In this document: one piece after another, positions 45,701 to 58,100 of the stretch | How the letters are laid out: each line of letters opens with the position of its first letter | How positions within the stretch are numbered: position 1 is the first letter of the stretch | Source of the DNA: Topomyia yanbarensis | Lineage: Eukaryota > Arthropoda > Insecta > Diptera > Culicidae | Reading direction: 5' to 3' | Assembly (NCBI RefSeq): GCF_030247195.1 | Contig: NC_080670.1 | Coordinates: 41,153,524-41,217,523, forward strand | DNA length: 64,000 nucleotides | Notes under the pieces: model-generated | Database searches by the model: none | Told to the model about the DNA's origin: nothing | The model's input: the letters and a program-made list of their open reading frames with translations, nothing else | Program-made: the position numbers and the translations under genes

Positions 45701-48700
45701 TATAATACCTGAGAATCTAAAAATCTATTGAAATGGACACTCAATTGCTTTGGTTTACAGGTCTAGATCGTTTATGACCAATCAAAGATTCTCTGAATCG
45801 TTGTCATCTATCAACGATTCCGGTGGTTCCGGGTTCCGGGCATATTTCAGGATTAAAGTTATATTGGTTTGTTCGGTGATGACCTAAATGATTTTCTCAA
45901 ACCAAGTCTCAAATGGAAGGTATAATATGCAATTGGGTGTTGCGTAGTCCCTACTCGCCTTTCATTATCGTTAAACCTCCACTCTTTCATCACCCGCCCT
46001 CCTTAGACCACCTTCACACCTGCATTCCCTTCATCAACCATCATCCACCCGCATACCAAAATAAGATAGGTGATTTCGATGCGTCTTTCGTTCCCTCTCA
46101 CTCTAATAACCCATTTTGAATTTTATTTGGATCGGAGCTATAGTTCCGGTAACCGGTTGGCGAGTGCGGTCAGACATCAAATTCCCATACAATCCCTTTT
46201 TAGCGGCTTTGGCCACCTACGATAGAAACCGGAAGTTCGAGAAAGTGACCTGAATTAATTACACATCGTTTTCACTGGGATGTCTAACTTGATTTTCACA
46301 ACCTTAGTTTGGTATTCTTATCAACTGCTATCGATTTTCATTTGGATCGGAGTTCGGGTGCCGGAGTAAAGAGTTAAAAAGTGCGGTTTCACATGAAATT
46401 TCTTGAAGCTTTTTGGCTTTTTTTATATAAACAAGCCTATGCAATTACTCCAAAATCGTCTTTTCAGACGAGGCCGAGATTCATGCACCATTCGATTCAG
46501 TTCGTCGAGTCATTTAAGCTCGCACAAGTTTCTAAGAGATGGCTGAACCGATTTGCATTTTGTTTTAAATTAACAGTATAACGCTCCTATAAGCTGCTGT
46601 TGAATTTTTAGTTCGCACATTCGGTTTCGGAGTTATGGGTTGAAGAGTCTGGAAACACAGTGGCACCATCATGATTTCCAAGCAATGCAAGACATATCAA
46701 AACGGTTGCAACATTACCTGGAATCCTGGGTCCAGATCTCTAATGAGTAGTAAGTAGCTTTGGCCACATTGGCCGCCTATGATGGTTCGTTATGCTACCG
46801 ATGAACTTCCATGTTCTTAAGTTTACCGACGCCTATTTCTCAGTGAATTGTTGACCAATTTTTACAAACTTGATTTCAGAATCCAATTTTTTTTATTATT
46901 CCAGCGTTGGTTTCTTTCTCCGGTTGAGACATGAGAACACTTGGAGTTTTTTAGTGTCCCAGAAAGTGCAGGGAACTCTTTTGCTGAATTTAGATTTATG
47001 AAACCAGGAGTTGGTTTTGCACCAGTATTTCCTCGAGCTGCTGTTTTTGGAGGACCTTGAAGGAACACTTTCTGGCCTTTGCAAACGAAGCTTAGGAGAG
47101 GAAATGTCTTACCTTTTTATATTCCTTCTAGGCACATCAGAAGATGTTCCCTCCTGTGGGTCATCAGATTCGTAATAGACAAGGTAGTATATATATTCGT
47201 AGTGACCGGTGGCTGAGCAAAATATGCTTAGAGCGTCTCTGAAGCGAACGCTCCAGTTTTTTTCTCCCGCTGTTTGTATGCGGGACATGTCGAGAGGTCA
47301 TATGAACTTCCCCCACAGTAGAGACACTCTTCCACACATCCCTTCCACAGGAATCATCCACGTGAATCCCACCGCATTTCCCACTACGAATCTTATTGTT
47401 AACGGGTGGCTGTGTGTTCCAATTGTATGCAATTAGTGCAGTTCATGACCGGTTGCACAAAAAGGCGAACAGGCAGACGAACCTTGTCAATGAGGAGCTA
47501 GTTAAGTAGAGCAGATCCGGCGAAGGTTACCCGATAATTATCTGATTTGAAATATATTTTCTTCCCGTTGGCTGTGGCTGATGCTGAATGCAATCGTTTG
47601 AAGTCCAGTATCTTCACTGGTTGAAGCATGGGGTCTTTAAAACATTCAACCCCGTGTGTCAGCAGGTCCTCGCAATTCAGACTCGAATCGGAGACGACTC
47701 CGCAGACTTTAACCCTGTTAGTTGGCATATATACTATGTAATCTTTCGTAAAGGGCCCATAGCCAGCAATATCGTTTGGCTGATTCAAATTATTTACCAC
47801 TACCCAAACCTAATAAGAGCGATTTTTTGATATTCCTGTCATGGCCGAATATTGTTCCATCAGATTTCAAGAAATCATCAGTAAATTCAAACACTTTTTG
47901 TCTTTGACCCGGAAGAAGATCACGTAAGGCCCGGTGGCCGAGCATGGATATACCTTCAGCCTGGGAGTCGTTTTTGGTTTGATTTCCATCTTTCCTTGAG
48001 GCGAGCAATTGTCAGGGGAAGTCATTTTTGCACCGGCTTATTGCCCAGTGCACGTTAGTAGGAGAACCAAGAAGGGGAAACGTAAAATAATAGCGCTACT
48101 TATCTTGGATAACGGCATTCAGGTGGCCCATGAAACAAAACACTGCTACTGTCCTGCTGGTTGGTTAACGGTTAACACACACACAAGAAGAAAAAAATCC
48201 AAAACCTCGAAGCGGTGAATAATGTGCAAGATAACCTTGAACGCGGATTAGCATTATTCTTTGTCCCATACACTAAACGGACTGGAAAAATCGACTGATC
48301 GCTTCGAGAGTGATCGTACGAATGTTGTAGTGAAATTTGTTAGGAATGATACTTTAAGAACTTTTTTCACCTTTTTTGCGTAATCTATAGCAAACAACGC
48401 TGGTCACATACCCCGGGCAGACCCCCGCTTGCCAGTTCTATTACCAGACGGGCCACTACAGAAATATGCAGCCAACGACAATTACAGATAAACCACAATC
48501 AGCCGCCCAATCAACCGATAGCGAGGGGACAATGACTACGACAAGTGGCACCAATCGAACAATCAGCTTCACCAATAAAGAAGCAAATGCCGGTGGGGAT
48601 GGAATTACAACAGTGACCCGCAAGAACAAGAAACAAACAGAAAGAAAACAGTACCGATGACGACATGGACGTGAACGATAACGCGAGAGAAGGCAAACCG

Positions 48701-51700
48701 AATGATCCCCAAGCTGCGGTGGATACTGCAATTAATACTTCACCACCAAGTAAGAGGATCTTAACACTCTTTTTAATTTTTTTACTTACTCTCTTATATC
48801 TTTTTATTTTTTCGGTTATTGTTAAAAACATAAAACATCAACGGCTCAGTGGTGCTTACGCTGGTGAGCCGTGTGAAATAAATCTATCAGAAAAATTACC
48901 ATGTCGTGTCTTGCACATAAACACGACCAGATTCCTAGATTATCAATCATTTCCAGATTATATGAAGTAGTTGCACAGATTGTTGTTTGTTTTTATCATC
49001 ACAGACAGAAGATCATTTCTAGACCATTATGTGAAAAGGACGGAAGTCCAAATGAGAGTCTCTCTGTGTTTACTTTGTCTTTTGATTATTATGGCGTCAA
49101 CATAAAGCTTTCCAACATTGTTTAAATAAATATTGAAAGACTCTGATGTTCTCTAGCATATTATGCTAAGAGTTAAGGAGCAAACGTAGAAGCGGCCGAG
49201 TTATTGACGGAAGGGTGAGTGAACAAGAGAGACTCTCATTTGGACTTCCGCCCTTTTCTCATGTTGGTCTAGATTTGACCTGGAACGCACATCAATGTGG
49301 AAAAATGATTAAGTTGATTTTATATTTTGTTTCTTCACAAAATTAATAATGAACGGATTAATAACTATAGAATGTTGATATAATTTTCGAATGTTACTAT
49401 TCATAGAACCGATCACTATCAATCGCAAAGGTAATTCAAGTTGATAGAATGATTTTTCTAATTCAATTGTTTTTCCATTATGTATTCGTCATAATAAGGG
49501 TGGTTTGCTGGTAACTATGTCTTGTGAAGTTTAGTCGAGTACAACATTTCCAATGCTAGAGCCTATGGTAATTGATTCTATCAATTCGGTTATCTCATCC
49601 CAAAAGTACGCTACTCTACTGACACCTGAAAGATGCTCTTTTCACGCCCGCAATCGCTCCATCTGCCATCCATACTCCGCCCATTGTCCGTCCATCGCAC
49701 GCTCATCGCTCGTTCAGCGCCCGTTCTTCTCCCGTCCTTTTTCCGTCAATCGCCTGTCTATCAATAATCCATTCCCAGTCCATTGACCGTCCATTACCCG
49801 TCCATCAACCGTTCACCGCCCGTCCATTTTTCGTCCTTAACTCATCTATCGCCTGTCTCAGGGTTGTTAATCGATAATTCATCGTCATCGTCGATAACGT
49901 TAACCACCCGTCAACGTCATCGGAAACTCCGTTAACGATAATGTATCGTCGAATTCATCGTCATCGTCGCTAATTCATCAGCGGTTATCGCGATACATTT
50001 TGCGTTACTTTACCGTTTATTGGAGTTGAAGTTGAATCGGTTAGCATTCAATTGTTTAGAAATTACTACCTATTGAAGGACATGTGGTTGGCAGTTGAAA
50101 ATCAATAGTTTTGGACACTTTCAATGCACAGAAGGGTCCGACGATGCATCAAAATGGAATTTTTTTCAACTTTTCGGGAAAGTTTTTTTATTCAAGAGAA
50201 AGTTGTTGGCAGTTGAAAATCAATAGTTTTGGACATTTCAGAAATTGTTTTGACTACGAAAAAACAATTTTTGAGCTATAGTGTCTTCAGCAAAGTTTAT
50301 TTATAAACTGTTTCGCATTTTAAATCAGTTTGGTGATTATTCTCCCTAAAGCTTAGAAACAAATCCTTTGTGAAAATAAACAAATAACTTTATTTAGCAA
50401 AGTTGTATAGAATACCAAAAGCATTAACTTCGCTTAAAAGACTATGTGTCTATCTGTCGATTTTAATAGACATTTGTGAAGATTTCTATGATATACCCCT
50501 GAAAATTACTTTTTTCAAAATAACTTTTCCTGGTGAATTTGCAGAATTTCAAAATGTTTCAAGATTTTGTTCTGAATAAGAAAATACATAATTTTATTTG
50601 TATTTCTTACATCTTTGGAGTTATCGAATGTTTTAATGCGCTAAAAGCAATATTTTGGTATGGAAACAGCAAATTTCCACAGACGAAGCTATACCAATAC
50701 GAATCTGTAAAGCAAGCACTACCATATCCAGGGATAACCATTTGTCGCATGCTGTCTTTTGCATACTAAATATACAATTTTATCAGCCCCAGATTTTTCG
50801 TCCTATGATTTTGTCTACCCCTGATTTTGTCAGCTTTTTGACTCGATTTTTTCAGCCTCATGTGAAAATTCGTCTGATGGGCTCTAGCATGCGAATCAAG
50901 TCAAATTCGAGTAAATAAATAAACAATTTTTTTTTAAATTTTGCACTGTAAGAGATCCTTAAGGAAAATTTTTACTAAGTAATCAGAAAGGGTTATGATA
51001 CTATGTCAAGGGACTAGAGGAGAATATTTTAACCACTACAGTTTATTAAAAAGCAAGAAAAAATATGTCTCGATTTTTCAATGTCCCCGTTTAATCAGCC
51101 TAAAATTCTGCAAGGAATTGATAAAAACAGATCTTCATGATATTCAAAAAATGACTAAAACTCTATTATGTTCATAAATTACACTACATATTTAAGGGTA
51201 AAATAAGAAAGTATGCATTTTGTTACATAAACGCTAGAGGAAGATGGGGCGCTGAAACATAGCATACGAAACAAAAATTTGCTTCTCAGCTTCAGGGGGA
51301 TTAATTACCAAACTAATATTTTCTCCAAAGTAGGAAACATTTTGTAAATAAACTTGACTGAAGACACTATAGCTCAAAATTCATTTTATCATGATCAAAA
51401 CAATTTTGTGAACTTTTTTGTAACTTTGGAAACGCTGTGCACCTGCTGACTCCTCTGTGCAATAGCTTTCCCGGAAAGTTGAAAAAATCCAATTTGGCAC
51501 ATTATCGGAGCTTCCTGTGCATTGAAAATGTCCAAAACTATTGATTTTCAACTGCCAACAACTTTTTCTTCAATAAAAAACACATTCCCGAAAAGTTGAA
51601 AAAATCCCTTTTGACGCATCGTCGGACCTCCGTGTGCATTGAAAATGTCCAAAACTATTGATTTTCAACAGCCGACAACATGTCCTTCAATGGGTATTTA

Positions 51701-54700
51701 TTCCTAAACAATTGAAAGTTAACCGCATCAGCTTTAACTCCAATAAACAGGAAAATAACGCAAAATATATCGCGATAATCGATAAATTATCGCCGATACC
51801 GATTAATACGACGATACAATTATCGACGATGACGATGAATGCGACGATACATTATCGTCAACGGACTTTCCGATGAAGATACATTATCGTTAACGAGCAA
51901 ACGCCGATAAATTATCGTGAAAAAATGTATCGTATTACCAACCCTGGCCTGTCTATCACCCTTCTATTACCCGTTCATTGGTCGTCCGCCGCCCTCCTTT
52001 GCCCGTCCGACACCCGTCTTTCGCCCGCATATCGCCCGTCCGTCGCCTGTCCTTAGCCCGTCCATCGTTTGTTCATTCTATCGTCCGCCCATGTCCGTCA
52101 AGCGCCCGTCCTTTGCCCGCCCGTCGCCTGTCCATCACCGTCCATTACCCTTTTATCGCTGGTCCGCTCACCCGAACGTCGCTCGTTCGTCGCTGTTTTA
52201 GTGAGCTGAGGGTATTGAACATACAAATAATTGTACGTGACGTTCAATTACAGGGGGACTTGAATATATGTTCGATTTATTTAAATCAATGTTAGTATAT
52301 ATGCTAAATTATGAAAACGACTGTACAAGCTTAAAGATTCTCGGTGTCTTAACCCGGTGTTGTGTACCATGAGGGGTAAAATGCAACAATTTGTACCAGT
52401 AGGATAACATAATTCGCGATTGAATATAGATAAACTTTAGAACTATCGCATAAGAACTACACCAGTAGTAAAGAAGAGATACTTTTGATTGGCACAATAT
52501 CTTGGATAATGTTGCTCGTTAGTAGAATTGGCGGTATTTTAGCACAACCCTGATCTTCCGTAGTAGTTTTAGGTGAATTCCGAGGATATACGTAAAACCA
52601 GATATTGCAAAAACCCGATAAAAAGGCGATTCAGATAAAAAGAAAACTTTACCAGCACAAATTACTTTCTTCTTCAGCGGTTCTCAACCTTCTTCGCGCC
52701 ACGGATTCCCTCCGGAATCATCATGAGACGTAGCGGCTCTTCACTGTTTAACATTGAGTTTGTATGCTATCAATATATTATTTTTAGTCTATTACGAAAA
52801 ATACTTGAAATTCCAATTTACATCCGAAGAAGATATTCTTCTTCGCGGACCCCAGCATCTACTTCACGGCCCCTTAGTGATCCGCGGACCCCACATTGAC
52901 AATCGCTTTTATCCTTCACTGCGGTAAAGCCTCTGAACGCGATTAATGAGCATATTTTCGTCATACTCTTAGTATCAGCCGCTGGATAGATCAGTGTCTG
53001 TCATCTACGTTCATCGCATTGGCGGCAATGTTAGGATGATTATTAGGACACTTCGGGTTTTCATTGCGTCCAAACACAAATATTTCGCCATTTTTGTTAT
53101 TATGTTGTTTCTTAGAAACGAAGCAAATCTATTGATTCCGATTGTAGAGTAATTAATGAAATGCGGCACCTTCTCTCATAGGGTCAAAATAGGCCTTATT
53201 ACCATATTTCCCATTCATTTTATTTTTCACTAGACCATAACTCTAATAAACGTCAACATTCCATGTCAATACATCATTTAGAACAGCGAAAATGCAATCA
53301 TGTCCCAGGTGCTAGAATGATTAGTCTCGTAAGAAAATCTGCTCTGCATATAAGTACACCGTGTTGTGCCATGCATCAATTAGAGCTGAACGCTCGCGTA
53401 CCAACCAAGCGACGAACCTCATTTGCTACGGTTTTAGCGAATCTACTCAACCATAAAGTCAACAACCGGCACCGTCTCAGCGCTGCTAGTTCAAGGCCAG
53501 CGAAAGTGAAATAGTATAAAATTGCATGCACCCCTTGGTGCAGTTCAACACCTACGAGTACACCTCACTGCAGTTCTCGGAGCATTGGGAAAAATCGTGA
53601 CATTCAACTGGCATCGTAAATGGAACTTTTTTATATGCTGACTACATACCACTGACCATAATGGCGAACAGGGCTGTATTGCTTAATCATTTCTGCAACA
53701 TTACTTCACAATATTCTAGAGTGTAGTGAAAATCCACAACGACACCTTATCCTACTTTTGCCTCTGGAACCTTGATATCTCAAGATTTTTGAAACTGCAT
53801 TTCGAATACGCCGATCAATGTATGGAGAATTGAACTCAAGTCCGTTGCCTTCGATGTCCCATTGGCGGACCTCTTCACATTGAATTCACCTGCTTGAGGC
53901 GCTACGAGCTTAATGACAAATTTCGCAGTTACCGTTGTCTTAAGCACAAGTTTGCTCGCTCTTTAGCTTTCGATATCGGATTTCAGTTAGGGTGACCACT
54001 AGATATGTATAAGATCATGGCACGACGTAAGAAAAGTTTGAGAGCCTGTTTGATGTATATAGATGAAAAAATGGGATCAGTAATCCGGTGTAATATGACA
54101 GTTAAGTTGACGGAAAAGCGTATCGGACTACTGACCACCCTATCGTTCCGTTTAATGCAGCTGCCAACTATTCCAATTATACGGGTAGCAGCAACCGGCC
54201 GGATTCAGTTAGAAGCCGAAGGCAAAACGGCGGTAGTTACTGATAGGCGGTGGCTACTTGCGCAAAACGGTGTGCGCAAAGATTTCGCAATAGCTCATAA
54301 ATCGTTTGCTGGCCGTGTCTGTCCGCAGTTTAATGAGGAAATCGTACAGCCACGCGACCGCTGGCCATGTTCTAAGAGCCGCAGCAACTAGTTCTGTATA
54401 AGCAAAGTGCGATCGGGAGGAATCGCAGGAAACTGGATCGGTTGCTTTGATTGATGATGGTATATTGCCTATTGGAAAACTGTTGAATGAACGACTTGGT
54501 GCGTAATGAGTTGTTGAATTATTTAATTAGCGACTAAACCTGATTAAATTAAGCTGTGTTGGATGGTGCTTTTGCTATCTTATTTGCATATCTATGCATA
54601 GTGATTGGTAGTGCTGTCCATGGTTACAGTAAATATAATTTTTAATCGGTTCTCCGTTTCGTGCAACCTGTCGTACATAATTTCAACTGATCTCGATAAA

Positions 54701-55108
54701 GGGAATCAAAGAATATATCTTTAACTAATAGGGTGGTTTGAAAAGTCGCTTGGGCCTAATATGAGAAAAGCATGTACTCCGACAAGCGTTAATTTATTAT
54801 CCAACAAAATTTTCATGTCTCTTTTATTCCACAAAAAAATCGTCGCCTGTAAAAAACTAGTAAACGGCGTTTTCGAATCTGAGGTGAGATTCAAAATAAA
54901 TCACATGGAGCCAGGGCAGGTGAATAGGGTGGGTGGTCGAAGATTTCATACCTTTTATTCAATTTAAACTTTAATATCACACAAATGTGAATGAGGACCT
55001 TGTCGTAATGGAACAGCATTTTCTTATTTACCAAACCGGGACGTTTCTCTGTAATTTCAGAGTCTAAATGGTCCAGGAGCTACGAGTAGTACTCCCAATC
55101 GATGGTTG

Positions 55109-55160
<52 letters not shown>

Positions 55161-58100
55161 GTTAATTGACCATGAGATAATTTCTTTGCTATCCTTGAAA
55201 ACAAGAACCATTATATTCCCCGTAGACCGGTTGGAGCCGGTTCTCCCTTCTTAATCTATACTACATTGTCTGTTATTTCGTTTCTTAGTGATGAATTCAC
55301 GTTCCATCATCAATTACACTTTTCAGTGCAAAAAATAGTGCAGTAGTGTTTATTGAATTTTTTTTTTGTCTTTGTTCTGATTCGCTTATATTTTGATATA
55401 GTTTGCGGTGAGCATATCTCGAGAGTCAATTCACAGATCAATCTGAAATTTTGGATTGTTGCTCGTGTTTATAATAGCCATTCCACGAAAGAAATTTTAT
55501 TATAGTAAATATCCACAACATGTTTGCCATCTAATGCAGGTTTAAATCGAATTTTCTAAAATCCTAACCAGAGTAGTCAATATGGTGGTGCGTACCTGAG
55601 AGACCCAATTAAATATGTGAATTCACAAATAGAGGCGCCGCGTGAACGTTTATATCATTCGTTGCTCGCCTGCTAAACGAGCAACATCGTGACTATAACG
55701 TCCGGACGGTACAATAAACTGCTAAATTAAACACCGTTAACCATCTGCGAATTTCCATTCGTTTTCACACAAACTGCATTTGTTCGACTTGACTCATTCA
55801 ATATGATGTCCTGACGGAAAACAGTTGAATGATTGCCCCTAAATAACGGTAGCCAGGCTCTCATATGTCAAAAATTGCCGGTATGTGTTACAGTGGTTGT
55901 TATAGTTCATGATTTTCGTCTTTTTCATCATGATATGACAAACCATTATCATGATTTCTAAGGAGGGCAAAATTTTTGGCTTCATGAAAGCGATAAAGGT
56001 TTTGTTTCTGTGTACCATTTTTTATTTTAGAAAACCGAAGTCGGTGAAAGAAAAAAAATGTTGAAGAACACTTTTTTATACTCTAATTTTTTAACAAATC
56101 AGCTGTTAAGGATTGTTCTTTAAGATTCCATTGGTGGTTGTTTGATTCATTGAAAAACAGTATATTTTCTCAGAAGAGCAAATGACAAATGACAAATATC
56201 AATGTTGATGTTTATAAACAGTATTGACAGGACGTTTGGCAAGTATAATATCGACATCTCCATCGACGAAGACGTCTTCTTCTGACCACGAATCACTTTG
56301 CTTAATGTCAGTAGATTAGGTTCAACTTCGGATTCATTTTCTTCGTCGTTGGCAGCCAATGTGGTGTAGCAGAACACACGGTTTGCTAGTGTTGGCAACC
56401 AAAAATATGTAAACAACCCAGAACCACAACGGGTCGACGTCATGGCGTTCACGCTATTCAATGGGAGCGGACCGAATGGTATGACGAAAGCAAGTCGATT
56501 TATTCTGTGATCACTGACACCACTCATATAACATTCATCTCACGAATACCAAAGCGCCATCTTAGCCACACCTGTATATAAAACATTGGTCGGCAACCAC
56601 TTCTGCTCTTTTCGGCTGCGACGATCTCTGTTGTTTAGCGGATTGAAAAGCGCGTCAAGTGTGTAGACGCAGCCTTGAACAAAAGGAAAATGAAGATTAC
56701 TCTTAATAATACTTTCTCCTTTGATACACTTATAAATTGCACTTATATTTACCAGGAATGATCATCGCTACAATGCGGATTTTAGACGCTGCCACTATTT
56801 ATAATGACATTGTTTTTCGACTGTGCTCAATTTTTGTATGAGGACTTTTTTTGAGGCACCAATACTTTTGGGGCGTGTCCGGTTTGAAATTTCAGGAAGA
56901 CCATAAGTATTGGCACTCTACCGTATGTCAAGTATACCGTCGAAATAATTTTAGGAACTATGTGTGAAGATAGATGACCACTTTATTCCTTTAGTATCAA
57001 ATTCAGACTTGTCTTTCAAATTATATGATTTCTATCTCTTCCTTCCTATTCTTCAGTTTTTATTTGCGTCTGGCTCTAGGTCAGTGCATAAATAAATTCT
57101 CCTGAATTCACCCAAATGATCCTAAAATGGATATCGAACAAGATTCGTCGCCAACGACTCCGAGCTTCCGTATCCGATCATCTTTCGGATCAAATATAGT
57201 CTGCGAAGTAGTCTAATATTACGTAAGACGCAGAAATATTCGGCTGTGCCAGATATCGCGAAAGTTCGCCTAGATAACTTCAGAATTGTAATATTTTCTG
57301 TAAAGCAAACAAATTACGTTACTGGCGACTAGACTTTCATGATAAACTAACGCGTTTACATGCCCGCTCACGTAGTTGAGATCGATGGTGTAGTTAACGA
57401 TTCGAACTTGGCATGCGTGGATCTTCTGATGAACGGGATTGTCGGTTTAAATAACCTCTAGCTCCAATGAGCGAAGATTTTGAGTGACAATCGCACTGGA
57501 CGGGACAAAATGGCATGTCCTTTCAAACTAGCGACCTTTTGCGAGACTGCTTCGCGTCTTCTTCGACAAGGATCGTCTACATGGTTGGTTGTTTGTGTCG
57601 CGCGTCATGCATGCAGTATTCCAGCAAATGGGTCTTTGCAAGAATAATGTTGTTCGCTCTCACTCTTGAAAGGTCGCTAAATATACCGTCAAGAAAAACA
57701 CAGAAATCCGAAGCAATCAGCACCTGGTCTTAGACAATTCAGAAGAAATGAAGCTTCCAGGAACACCAAAAATCTCATGTGCATTTCAACCAGAAATATA
57801 ACTTAGCGCAGGAATGGTTGGACCTAGGTTGGGAACCGCTAATTTTGTGATATTGTGGAACGCCTGGCAATTTTCATGGCACGGCATTGGTTTATCTTCT
57901 CGATGGTAATTGATCTAGCTTACTCCACGATCTTTGCTACAGCTTTATAAAGGCGACCTGCTTTACTGCCCCTGACCACATTTCCTTTTCCTTGTTCCTG
58001 TGAAACTGAGAAAACGAACGGAAAAAGTTTGCAAAAATGTTCACTATTTTTGTTGAAATTTGAAGTCTTAGTCTTGTTCCTTGTTTATTCTGGACAAACA

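Larger units (their letters stand above)
43790..46900. repeat. Three decayed tandem copies of a ~1.3-kb unit
   Basis: Motif A (TCTCAGAGATNACTGRACCGATTTGC) lies at about 43834, 45093 and 46530. Motif B (TTCTCAGYGAATTNTTGACCA) follows at about 44054, 45543 and 46838. AAATCTATTGAAATGGA occurs at about 44146 and 45725, and ATCAAAGATTCT at about 44433 and 45782. The same order in each block points to tandem duplication of one unit of about 1.3 kb. Within copy 1 a MITE (44167-44398) and a family-5150 repeat (44680-44840) are inserted or merged; copy 2 carries a 95-bp hairpin. ORFs here are all short. Confidence 0.65.

Noticed and set aside
54005..54391. 128-residue plus ORF as a nested gene in the ebony intron
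   Set aside because: No recognised motif, no visible promoter or polyA context; kept only as a note in the spacer entry.
56574..56690. TATA-box promoter with a short gene
   Set aside because: The TATATAAA is present, but the only ORF following has about 22 codons and no features.
57515..57733. Reverse strand read as RNase H or integrase
   Set aside because: Some words look retroelement-like, but no catalytic pattern could be placed and there are frequent stops.
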